From: Variovorax paradoxus
GTDB taxonomy: Bacteria > Pseudomonadota > Gammaproteobacteria > Burkholderiales > Burkholderiaceae_C
Assembly (NCBI RefSeq): GCF_018614955.1
Contig: NZ_JAGGNV010000026.1
Span: 150,039 to 214,038 of the forward strand
DNA length: 64,000 bases
Reading direction: 5' to 3'
The position numbers and the translations under genes were made by a program. Positions 27,159 to 34,822 of the stretch are shown in pieces; position 1 is the stretch's first letter; every line of letters starts with the position of its first letter. Under the pieces are notes generated by a model. The model ran no database searches, was not told the DNA's origin, and was given only the letters and a program-made list of their open reading frames with translations.

Positions 27159-27767
27159 TCAGCGTAGGATGAACGTGAAAATCAGGTTGCGCGCGGTCTC
27201 CAGCGGCTCGATGGATCGGTCGACCTTCATCCGCAGGATCGCCCCCTCCCAGCTGTTCAGAACGAAGTCCGCCAGCGTGCCGGCATCTGCCTTGGCCTGC
27301 GCCTGCAGTTGGCCCGTTGCCTGGGCCTGCTCGATGCATTCGCGCAGCAGCAACGCCCACTCGTCAAAGCGACTGGCAAGTCGGCCGCGCACGAGCTCTT
27401 CGGAATCCGCGAGTTCGAGGGTCATGTTGCCCATCAGGCACCCCTTCTTGCCCCCGGTCGCCGTGAAGAATGCGATGCGCTCGTCGAAGTAGTTGTGCAG
27501 TCGTTGCAGCGCGGGCGTGTTGGTGTCGAGCAGGAAATGGCGCAGCTTCACAAGGTGACGTTCGAAGTAGCAGTCAACCACCTCGGCGCCGAAGGCCTGC
27601 TTGCTCTCGAAATGGTTGTAGAAGGAGCCCTTGGGTACGCTCGCGGTCTTCGCGATCATGTCCACGCCGGTTGCGTGGAAACCGTGGGCGTGGAACTCAG
27701 CGAGTCCGGCGTCGAGCAGCTTGCGCCGGGTGGCGCTTTCGTTGGGATTGCCTTTGGGGCGTGGCAT
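27159..27767 (-). CDS. TetR family transcriptional regulator, first gene of the long operon
   Basis: The 202-residue regulator has an N-terminal helix-turn-helix (GVDMIAKTASVPKGSFYNHFESK), like the AcuR/NemR group of TetR proteins. The ligand domain contains GCLMGNMTLELAD, which is typical of that group (GCLxGN). The ATG at 27767 follows AAAGGT; a longer frame continues upstream without support. It is transcribed ahead of the whole catabolic gene set, so it probably represses its own operon and is released by a substrate or product. A palindrome lies 30 nt before the start. Confidence 0.9.
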   Translation of the reverse strand: MPRPKGNPNESATRRKLLDAGLAEFHAHGFHATGVDMIAKTASVPKGSFYNHFESKQAFGAEVVDCYFERHLVKLRHFLLDTNTPALQRLHNYFDERIAFFTATGGKKGCLMGNMTLELADSEELVRGRLASRFDEWALLLRECIEQAQATGQLQAQAKADAGTLADFVLNSWEGAILRMKVDRSIEPLETARNLIFTFILR

Positions 27768-27796
27768 GTTGGTGACCTTTCGATGGTTTGAAGTAT

Positions 27797-27804
27797 GACC
27801 GGTC
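27797..27804. promoter_or_regulatory. Palindrome GACCGGTC before the TetR operon, candidate operator
   Basis: GACCGGTC is a perfect 8-bp palindrome 30 nt upstream of the TetR start. It is flanked by weakly symmetric A/T positions and by an A/T-rich stretch (27806-27824) that could hold a promoter. Its position suits autoregulation by the TetR protein. Confidence 0.4.
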
Positions 27805-28374
27805 GTCTTAAGAATAAAATACGGACAAACCCTCGATGAAGCGGCCGATTCGGTATGGCGCAAAGCAGTCGACGATGCAGGTGTGGGGGGTGAATCTGCG
27901 ACGCGGGCAAAACGTTCACGCGAAGGTTCCCTATCGTCACCAACAGGGGCACTCGCGGAGCGGTAGGGGGCCATGCCTGCGCTGGCTCAAAGAGGCGATC
28001 GAAGCTGGTCAAGCGCTGGAACAGTTGGCCGCTTGAAGCGCAGCTGAGCTGTTCCAGAGCTTGACGAGTCCTCAAAGAGTGGAATGCATCTGCGTGACCG
28101 GACCGCGGGATGCGAATGCTTTGAGACAGAACAAGCGGCCGCTTCGCAGCGCGAGCAAACCACGTGCAGCATGCGCGCGAAGCGCACTGGCGAACCCCAG
28201 TTCTCAAGGCGCCCCATCTTTTGGACGGTCACTTTGCTGTGACCCGCGGACACTGCGGGCGCGTCGACCTTTGACCATTGAGTGCTCCTCGCCAAACCAT
28301 GCGAAGGCCTCGAACTGCTTACGGCGCTTCAGGCCGCGGACGGCTTGAGCAAAGCGCCGGCAGGAATCTCCCCA
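27805..28374. other. Gene-free stretch between the TetR operon and the IS6 remnant
   Basis: No reading frame here is convincing. The region holds a 17-bp inverted repeat with one mismatch, GTCAAGCGCTGGAACAG at 28008-28024 and its near-complement at 28049-28065, with a 24-nt loop. There is no T-run. The rest looks like debris next to a degraded insertion sequence. Confidence 0.5.
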
Positions 28375-28642
28375 TGCTTCACATAGGTCTCGTCGACGCG
28401 CCAAGAACGACTGGCCTTGTGGGCGAAACGATCCCAGCGCTTTCGAACTCGGGCACGAAGCGCTGCACCCATCGCATGATGGTGGTGTGGGCCAACGCGA
28501 GGCCGCGCTCGGCCATCATCTCCACCAGGTCACGCAGGCTCAGCTTGAAGCGCAGGTACCTGCGGACGCACAGAACGATGACCTCACGCTCCAAGTGCCG
28601 GCCCTTAAACAGTTCGTCCATGCTTTGCAGCCTCTGCGCCAT
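28375..28642 (-). pseudogene. IS6-family transposase, frameshifted and truncated
   Basis: The reading FKGRHLEREVIVLCVRRYL, then LSLRDLVEMMAERGL and HTTIMRWVQRFVPEFE, is the N-terminus of an IS6-family DDE transposase. At about 28438-28443 one base is missing (GAAAGCG where GAAAAGCG is expected). Beyond that point the correct sequence RWDRFAHKASRSWRVDETYVK, with the first catalytic Asp, continues in another frame until about 28375 and then stops matching. The enzyme cannot be functional. The likely original start is the ATG at 28621. Confidence 0.8.
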
Positions 28643-28699
28643 CGATCCACCGTCAAGTCAAAACCCAAGCCTACCGGAAGAGCGGTTTGCACCAGAGCC
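28375..28699 (-). mobile_element. IS6-family insertion sequence, truncated remnant
   Basis: About 325 bp of an IS6-type element (normally about 800 bp) remain. One outer end is kept: on the minus strand it begins GGCTCTGGTGCAAACC at 28699-28684, which fits IS6 terminal repeats. The element lies only 8 nt beyond the stop codon of the cupin gene. The other end is lost. Confidence 0.7.
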
Positions 28700-28706
28700 C
28701 TCTCGT

Positions 28707-29570
28707 CTACGTCGCGACGTTCTCTGGCATGGGGTATTCGTCGGCGTTACAGACGATGCCTCGCTTCGAAAAATCCATGCGCGGCGGAGCGAAGATGTCA
28801 ATCAGTCGCCCGACCTCGGATCCAACGTTGCGGCTCGTATGCACCACTTTCGGCGGAACGACCAGCAGCGAGGGACTTCCCATCTCAGGATGTTCGTCCT
28901 CACGCCACATCTGCATATCGGGGCCCCAGGGATAGCGCAGGTGATGGACGTAGGCGCCCTCCAGCGCAAGGGAGCCCTGCTCGAAGTCGGCATGACTGTG
29001 AGGACTGAGCTTATGCACGTCGCGCGCCACCATCCGCGGCATCAAGGCGTTCACCATCAGCTTGGTACTGCGAAAGATTCGCATCGTCGTGTCAGCCTTG
29101 ACGTAGTCGGGCAGGTGGTAGTTGCGCAACTTGAAGCCTGCGAGCGGATCGGGCCAAGCCACAAGGGGTGCCGTGTCGGGGTTCGGGGTGGCATAGGCTG
29201 CTGCGTTGTCGGCCATCGCCGCAAGATCTGCGGCATCGGTCGAGAAAATGCGCGCCACCAGTCCACTGCCGCGAATCTCGACGTGCGTGACACCGGGCGG
29301 CAGGATGCTCAAGCTGTCGGATTGCGCTTCCAGCACGTCGTTGCCGGCGACGAGCCTGGCCGACAAGCCGGCCGTCTCGGGCAGAAGCAACATGTACTCA
29401 TCTGGATTGTCGCGCGAGAGGCGGTCGCCGTCGGCGACACGCGAGACGGCAACGACGAAGTTCGCGCCGCGCGTTACCCAGCTTTGCGCTGTGGTGTCGC
29501 CTTCGAGTTGGCGCGGTTTCGTCGCGTGGTGTCGAGCGGTGGTGGCGATCTGGGAAGCAAGAAGTGACAT
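28707..29570 (-). CDS. Cupin-fold protein of unknown function
   Basis: The 287-residue protein shows a beta-rich core with the motif HSHADFEQGSLALEG, containing metal-ligand-like His and Glu residues of a cupin, and a second segment, LLVVPPKVVHTSRN, with the closing His. A similar, weaker pattern in the first half suggests a bicupin layout. The ATG at 29570 follows AAGGAA. It follows the HpcH/HpaI aldolase gene by 22 nt and ends the IclR-led operon. A dioxygenase or isomerase role would fit the context, but no catalytic assignment can be made. Confidence 0.75.
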   Translation of the reverse strand: MSLLASQIATTARHHATKPRQLEGDTTAQSWVTRGANFVVAVSRVADGDRLSRDNPDEYMLLLPETAGLSARLVAGNDVLEAQSDSLSILPPGVTHVEIRGSGLVARIFSTDAADLAAMADNAAAYATPNPDTAPLVAWPDPLAGFKLRNYHLPDYVKADTTMRIFRSTKLMVNALMPRMVARDVHKLSPHSHADFEQGSLALEGAYVHHLRYPWGPDMQMWREDEHPEMGSPSLLVVPPKVVHTSRNVGSEVGRLIDIFAPPRMDFSKRGIVCNADEYPMPENVAT

Positions 29571-29592
29571 GATCAATATTCCTTGAGAGGGT

Positions 29593-30330
29593 TCAGACGG
29601 CCACCTGTGGCCGCGCAATGGCCTGCACCGCCTGTCGCAACAGGGTCTGGTCGGACGACACGACGAACCAGTTGGCGCCGTCTGCCATGAACTGCTCGCG
29701 CTCGGTCGTGCTGCCTACATGCATGCCAGCCAGCTTGCCAGCTTCGGTGGCCGCCCGCAGCGTGGAGCGCGCGGCTTCCACGACCTCAGGGGCACGCGGA
29801 TCGTCGAGCCCCATCGAGAGCGCCAGGTCGGCCCGGCCAACGAAGAGCCCTGCAACACCGGGCACGGCGGCAATCGCCTGCGCCTCCTCGACGGCCTGTG
29901 CGCTCTCGATCTGGCAAATGATCTGTGCCTGGTCGCCCAGGCGCAGCGCTTCCTTCATGCCCAGGCTGGCGTAGCCGGCAAAGCGCGGGCCACCCGAATA
30001 ACCTCGCTTGCCGCCGAGGTAGCGCGCCATAGCCACCACTTCCCGCGCCTGCTCGGCCGAATCGACATGCGGCACCAACAGGCCCGCGGCGCCGATGTCC
30101 AGACATGAGAGCACCACGGCCGGGTTGATCTCGGGAATGCGGATGAACACGGGCACGCGCGCGGCGCGTCCGGCGAGCACCATCAAGTCAAGCATGCCGC
30201 GGTCGAAGGGGGCATGCTCGGCATCGACCACGACGAAGTCGATCGATGTGGTCCCGATGACTTCGATGATGTGCGGCGAACCGGTCTTGACGAAGGTGCC
30301 AATACGCAGATTGTCTTGTGGTTGCGTCAT
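29593..30330 (-). CDS. HpcH/HpaI aldolase family protein
   Basis: The 245-residue protein is a class II, metal-dependent pyruvate or 2-oxoacid aldolase. Its TIM barrel shows DFVVVDAEHAPFD, CLDIGAAGLLVPHVDS, QIICQIESAQAVEEA and GLFVGRADLALSMG, with the metal-binding Glu in the IESA motif and the Asp in RADL. It would cleave a 4-hydroxy-2-oxoacid to pyruvate plus an aldehyde. The ATG at 30330 sets the normal N-terminus. It lies between a Bug receptor and a cupin in one operon. Confidence 0.9.
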   Translation of the reverse strand: MTQPQDNLRIGTFVKTGSPHIIEVIGTTSIDFVVVDAEHAPFDRGMLDLMVLAGRAARVPVFIRIPEINPAVVLSCLDIGAAGLLVPHVDSAEQAREVVAMARYLGGKRGYSGGPRFAGYASLGMKEALRLGDQAQIICQIESAQAVEEAQAIAAVPGVAGLFVGRADLALSMGLDDPRAPEVVEAARSTLRAATEAGKLAGMHVGSTTEREQFMADGANWFVVSSDQTLLRQAVQAIARPQVAV

Positions 30331-30343
30331 GGTGAGAAATCTC

Positions 30344-31324
30344 TCAGTCAATCTGGATGTGGGCGGTTTCGATGACCTTCTTCCACTTGGCACTGTCCGC
30401 CGCCATGAGTTGGGCCAACTGCTGTGCGGTGCCGCCGATCGGCGTGGCACCGAACTGCGCAAGCTTGGCGAGCGCCTCGGGCGTGGCCAGGATGGCGTTG
30501 ATTTCCTTGTTAAGGCGTTCGACCGTACTCGCGGGCATTCCTGCGGGTCCAACAACTGCGAACCATACGGTCGACTCGACGTTGATACCCTGCTCGATCG
30601 CCGTCGGAACGTTGGGCAAGGCTGCTGAGCGCTTGGTCGAGGTCACGGCCAACGCCTTGAGCTTGCCAGACTGAACATTGGCGACCAGTGAAGTGAGCGG
30701 CATGCTCACTGCGTCGATCGTGCCGCCCAACACGTCGGTCATTGCGGGCGTATCGCCCTTGTAGGGAACGCTGAGCATGTCCACCTTGGCTTGCGCCTTG
30801 ACCAGCTCAGCCGTCAGGTGGCCGAGCGTTCCGTTGCCCGGGTTGCCGACTGACAGCTTGCCGGGCTGCGTACGCGCCAGATCAATGAACTCCTTGAGTG
30901 TCGTCGCCTTGGCGGATGCCCCAACAGCGATCATGACTGGAATCTCGCCGATGGCAGCGACTGGCGCGAGATTCTTGACGGGGTCAAACGGCAGAGACTT
31001 GTAAAGGTACTTGTTGTTGGCCAGCGGGCCGGAGGTGGATAAGGCCAAGGTGTAGCCATCGGGCGCGGCCTTGGCAGCCAGGTCTGTGCCGAGGTTGCCA
31101 CCGGCGCCAGCTCGGTTGTCCACGATCACGGGCTTGCCAAGGCGCTCGCCAAGACGCAGTGCAATCAGCCGCGCCACGGCGTCTGTGCTGCCTCCTGCAG
31201 GGAAAGGCACGATCAGTGTGATCGGTTTGGTGGGCCAAGTATCGGCCGCGAGCGCTGCGGGCGCAGCCGCGAAAGATGCCCAAAGTGCCACCGCGACGGC
31301 GACAGCTGTACGTCGTTTCATCAT
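30344..31324 (-). CDS. Bug-type tripartite tricarboxylate transporter receptor
   Basis: The 326-residue protein has a signal peptide (MMKRRTAVAVAVALWASFAA) and the full Bug pattern: ITLIVPFPAGGSTDAVARL, VIVDNRAGAGGNLGTDLAAK, VGNPGNGTLGHLTAELVK and VPYKGDTPAMTDVLGG. Two adjacent ATG codons follow AGGAGAC; the second (31321) has the better spacing. It lies 14 nt upstream of the aldolase gene and downstream of an IclR regulator, so the aldolase pathway substrate is likely its ligand. No transporter membrane genes are present. Confidence 0.93.
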   Translation of the reverse strand: MMKRRTAVAVAVALWASFAAAPAALAADTWPTKPITLIVPFPAGGSTDAVARLIALRLGERLGKPVIVDNRAGAGGNLGTDLAAKAAPDGYTLALSTSGPLANNKYLYKSLPFDPVKNLAPVAAIGEIPVMIAVGASAKATTLKEFIDLARTQPGKLSVGNPGNGTLGHLTAELVKAQAKVDMLSVPYKGDTPAMTDVLGGTIDAVSMPLTSLVANVQSGKLKALAVTSTKRSAALPNVPTAIEQGINVESTVWFAVVGPAGMPASTVERLNKEINAILATPEALAKLAQFGATPIGGTAQQLAQLMAADSAKWKKVIETAHIQID

Positions 31325-31443
31325 GTCTCCTGAGGTTCAAGCCCGGTGCCGAGGGGCACGCATAGCGCTCGATGGAGCGAATGATGTTTGACGTGAGCGC
31401 CTGCGCCAAGCTGCGATTCGGGACTTTCCGCGCGGAGAAAAGT

Positions 31444-32214
31444 TCAGCTCAGTGCGCCGAGCGCCGCGGAGACGGCGGTGGATGCCTTTTGCAGTGGCGG
31501 CAGGAAGCGCTCGACCGCCACATTCACCTTGACGCTCGATGTAAACCAAGTCAACCCGATCGATGCGACCACCCGGGCGCCCTCGAAGATCGGCACAGCG
31601 ATCGTGGACGATTCCGGCCGCACGCGGGGGTCGCGCAGCGCATATCCACGCTCACGCACCTCCGCCAGCATCTGGCGAATCTGCTCTGGACTTCCTGCGA
31701 CATGGGCTTCCGGGTTCTGCACATTCACCAGAAGTTCGATCAGCGCATCCTGCGTGGGTTCATCACAGAACGCGAGATACGCCCTTCCCATTGCCTGGCT
31801 CACAAGGCTCAGCCGCATGTTGATCGTCGAGTGAAAGAACGAAAGCGGCGAGTTCGGGATCGTGCTGTAACGCACAACCATCGAATCCCCTTCCTGCACA
31901 GCCACCGATACCGGCCACTTCAGGTCCTGGGTGAGCGTATCGGCGATGCCCGAAGCGGCCTCAACGACGCGCGGCTCGCTGTGATAGCCGCTCGCCAAGG
32001 CGATCACCTGAGACGTGAGGTAGTAAGCCCCGTACTTGGGCGCGCGATTGACCAGCCCTTCGCTCTCAAGCGTCTGCAACAGGCGCACGATGGTGGGCTT
32101 GGGAATCTTGGTGCGCTTGTGAATCGTGTCCAACGTCGAGACGGGCTGGAAATTCAACGCCCGCAGGATGTTCAACGCGCGGACCACAACATTGACGGGA
32201 CGCGGCGCGGGCAT
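31444..32214 (-). CDS. IclR family transcriptional regulator
   Basis: The 256-residue protein has an N-terminal winged helix (STLDTIHKRTKIPKPTIVRLLQTLE) and the C-terminal effector domain of IclR proteins (AYLAFCDEPTQDAL, then TIAVPIFEGARVVASIGLTW). I start it at 32214, giving the usual length; the frame is open further up but lacks family sequence. It is followed by the Bug, aldolase and cupin genes on the same strand and faces an amidohydrolase gene across a 189-nt gap with a palindrome, so it probably controls both directions. Confidence 0.88.
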   Translation of the reverse strand: MPAPRPVNVVVRALNILRALNFQPVSTLDTIHKRTKIPKPTIVRLLQTLESEGLVNRAPKYGAYYLTSQVIALASGYHSEPRVVEAASGIADTLTQDLKWPVSVAVQEGDSMVVRYSTIPNSPLSFFHSTINMRLSLVSQAMGRAYLAFCDEPTQDALIELLVNVQNPEAHVAGSPEQIRQMLAEVRERGYALRDPRVRPESSTIAVPIFEGARVVASIGLTWFTSSVKVNVAVERFLPPLQKASTAVSAALGALS

Positions 32215-32265
32215 ATCGATGGGTTGAACGTTATGAGCCCACAAGCCTATCCCACGAAGCGTCAA

Positions 32266-32280
32266 TTCCGCAGCACGGAA
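32266..32280. promoter_or_regulatory. Palindrome TTCCG-N5-CGGAA, candidate IclR operator
   Basis: TTCCG at 32266-32270 and CGGAA at 32276-32280 form a perfect 5+5 inverted repeat in the divergent gap between the IclR gene and the amidohydrolase gene. IclR-type operators are often short palindromes of this kind. The match to IclR is by position only. Confidence 0.4.
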
Positions 32281-32403
32281 ACCCCCAAGTCTTCGCTTGC
32301 CCGGCCATACCCCGCCGCAGATCATTGCTGCAGTTCCTGACGCAGCCCGACCGCCCAGGATCCATTTATCGACTACCCCCTACTCACAACGAAAGACATT
32401 CAG

Positions 32404-33348
32404 ATGACGTCCAACACCGCCACGCGTCCGCTCCTGTTCGACTCGCACGCCCATCTGGTGGCCGACGATCAGATTGGCTATCCGCGCAACCCGATGCAAC
32501 GCGCGGCCGATGCCCCGTATCGGCCGCCCGGCGTGATCGGCAAGCCAGGTGGCAAGCACGGCTTGACCCCGATCAACGAAGTGCCTGACGCGTTGCGCAT
32601 GCTGCGTTGGATGAGCGACGAGAACGTCGACGGGATCGTGGCAGTTCAGAAGCGCATGATCTATCGTTACGACAACAGCTACATCCTGGACTCATCGGAC
32701 AAGTACCCTGACCTGTTCTCGGCCGTGGTCATTCTTGACGCCGAAGACGCGGCGACGCCTGGGCTCGTCGAGACCTACATCGAGAAGAACGCACTGGCGG
32801 GCGTTCGTCTGTTCGGCGGTCGCAAGCCCGACGGAAGCATGCCATGGCTGAACTCGCCGATGGCGCTCAAGACCTGGGATGTTGCGCAGACGGCAGGCCT
32901 CGTGATGGATCTTGAAGTGCTTTCAGAAGGCGGCGGCGGCCCGTCGATTCCCTCGATCATCGAGTTGACCGAGAAGTATCCGAACGTTCGCATCGTGCTG
33001 GACCACCTCCTTGAGCCGGAGATGGAGGAAGGCGAGCACTTCGGGCTTGATGAGCGCTACGAGAAGTTGGCCGGCCGCGAGCGCATATTCTTCAAGTTCA
33101 CTTCCATCAATCTGGACATCTGTCGGGAAGCCGGCATTCCGGCCGAGAAGGTGCTGCGCCGAGCCGTTGACATGTTCGGGGCCGACCACGTCATGTGGGG
33201 ATCCGATATCGGCACGTCCTCGGGCACATACAAGGACATGGTGCAACGCATGCTGGACGCGTCTGTGCTACTGACGCCACAAGAGCAGCGCGCCGTGTTG
33301 CATGACACCGGCAAGCAGGTATTCGTCAAGGGTGGTCAGAAGGCTTGA
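32404..33348 (+). CDS. Amidohydrolase family protein (amidohydrolase 2 group)
   Basis: The 314-residue TIM-barrel hydrolase starts with the metal-binding motif FDSHAHL at residues 11-17. LDHLLEPEMEEGEHFG and MWGSDIGTSSG follow, the latter with the metal Asp. The group includes decarboxylases and lactonases for aromatic acids and 2-pyrone dicarboxylates (LigI/LigW-like) as well as other hydrolases. It is divergent from the IclR operon, so it probably handles a related substrate. The reaction cannot be read from sequence. Confidence 0.85.
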   Translation: MTSNTATRPLLFDSHAHLVADDQIGYPRNPMQRAADAPYRPPGVIGKPGGKHGLTPINEVPDALRMLRWMSDENVDGIVAVQKRMIYRYDNSYILDSSDKYPDLFSAVVILDAEDAATPGLVETYIEKNALAGVRLFGGRKPDGSMPWLNSPMALKTWDVAQTAGLVMDLEVLSEGGGGPSIPSIIELTEKYPNVRIVLDHLLEPEMEEGEHFGLDERYEKLAGRERIFFKFTSINLDICREAGIPAEKVLRRAVDMFGADHVMWGSDIGTSSGTYKDMVQRMLDASVLLTPQEQRAVLHDTGKQVFVKGGQKA

Positions 33349-34009
33349 CCCCAGGATGTGATCGGGCGGCGGGCAGTACCCGTCCCCGACGCTCGCCCCA
33401 ACGAACTGGACGAATCAATGACCGGCCCTGAGGCCGTGTGGTCGGCCAGGCTGTGCTCAGCCGCAGGCGCCCACCAATTGTCCATGCAGCCGCTGGAAGG
33501 CCGTGGCCGCGCGATCGTTGGCGCCCAATCCGATGATGCGCCGGCCGTGCTCGATGGGGGTCCTTTTGATCTCGGTGCAAGAAGTGACGGTTCGAAATCC
33601 CCAGCAACGACACGCGGTGCATTCGGTAAGTCATTGATTTCACGAGCATTGCTGTTCACTTCGCTGGAGCAGCCCGACACGTCACGCACACTGATCCTGG
33701 CTCGGCTGGAGAAGAAGAGTCGACACATCGCTGCCATGCAGGACCGGCCTGCTCTACATCAGCGGGAATTGACGCGGCTGACTGACATCCTCAGGCGCCA
33801 TGATGATCAATCGGGTTGCACGCCGGCTGGAGGACGCGAGGCAGCTCGCGCCAGCCTCATCGCGCCGCCGGTACGGCAAGGGCGGAGGAATGCCGCTGGC
33901 ACACGATGACGCAGCCGCCACGTCGACCAAGGCCAACGTCGGCCCCGGCAAGGTGGGCCTCTTCGGCACCGCCAGCCCTTGACGCGTCGCTCGCGCTTCC
34001 AGACGCTCA
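33349..34009. other. Gene-poor stretch with a possible regulator remnant
   Basis: About 660 nt lack a supported gene. On the minus strand, near 33457-33600, the reading IEHGRRIIGLGANDRAATAF is protein-like and resembles the C-terminal ligand domain of GntR/FCD regulators (EHxxII...ANDRAAA). There is no matching DNA-binding part and no start codon. Other frames are shadows or noise. Confidence 0.3.
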
Positions 34010-34687
34010 TCAACTCGTTGAACCACTCGTCCGCAGACCACGCAAGAGCATCAGCATTCCCTCCTCCAGATCCTGTTGAAACTGGTAGCGCAATGCCGCC
34101 AGATCGGGGCGCGCAGTCACTTCGGCAGCGAGCTCGGCCGGGTTGCTGAGCGGCCACAGCCCGATCAGCAGCGGCACGGCATGGTGGATGAACTTCTCGA
34201 ATCCGGATGCTGAAATCGACGGAAGGCAGCCGTGGAAGTCGAGCGCCGTCTGCTGGCGGACGGCCAACAGGCCGTGCTTGAACTGCACGATTCGTTCGGC
34301 CGAGACGTTGTGCTCCAGGATCGACGGAAATATGCTGGTCAACCGGCACAACAGCGGGCGCGCTGCCACGGTGGCGGAGAACGCCCGTGCGATGTGCTCG
34401 ATGGTTCCGCTGCGCTTGCCGCCCCGGCTCAAGGCCTTGCGCAGCTCGGCGCGCCATTGGATGAACTCTTCGACCAACACATCGAGCAAAACCGCTTCGC
34501 TGCTCTCGAAGTATCGGTAGACGTTCGACTTGGTCATCTGCGCACGCCGCGCCAGTTCGTTGATTCCAAGGTCATGCACGCCTGGAATCTCCCCCAGCAG
34601 GGTCTTCGCGGTGTCGAGAAGGTGACGCCGGCGCTCCTCCTTTTGCTCGGGAGAGCGAGCGCGCAGATAGGGTAATGGAGTGCTCAT
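34010..34687 (-). CDS. TetR family regulator divergent from the molybdenum hydroxylase
   Basis: The 225-residue repressor-type protein has a helix-turn-helix DLGINELARRAQMTKSNVYRYFES and a mostly helical ligand domain. The start at 34687 (MSTPLPYLRARSPEQK) fits the family; a longer frame to 34750 crosses the promoter region. It is divergent from the isoquinoline-type oxidoreductase genes across 135 nt. The palindrome in that gap sits between the -35 and -10 boxes, as expected of direct repression. Confidence 0.9.
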   Translation of the reverse strand: MSTPLPYLRARSPEQKEERRRHLLDTAKTLLGEIPGVHDLGINELARRAQMTKSNVYRYFESSEAVLLDVLVEEFIQWRAELRKALSRGGKRSGTIEHIARAFSATVAARPLLCRLTSIFPSILEHNVSAERIVQFKHGLLAVRQQTALDFHGCLPSISASGFEKFIHHAVPLLIGLWPLSNPAELAAEVTARPDLAALRYQFQQDLEEGMLMLLRGLRTSGSTS

Positions 34688-34712
34688 GTCGGCGGCAGGT
34701 TGAGGGCATAGC

Positions 34713-34741
34713 TGTACAAAAGACCGACGGTCTGCTATATT
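34713..34741 (+). promoter_or_regulatory. Promoter with an embedded TetR-type operator
   Basis: TGTACA at 34713-34718 and TATATT at 34736-34741 lie 17 nt apart and resemble -35 and -10 boxes for the molybdenum hydroxylase genes. Between them, AGACCG-A-CGGTCT at 34721-34733 is a 6+6 palindrome with a single central base, the size and form of a TetR-family operator. Binding would block RNA polymerase directly. Confidence 0.55.
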
Positions 34742-34822
34742 AAAGACCACGAGTCCTTTAACGGTTTCAGCATAGCAGGACTTGCTCGTCCATCAGGCGC
34801 ACGACGCACAAGGAGTATTTCA

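Noticed and set aside
27836..28036. 66-codon plus-strand frame upstream of the IS6 remnant
   Set aside because: No family resemblance, poor start context, and it overlaps an inverted repeat.
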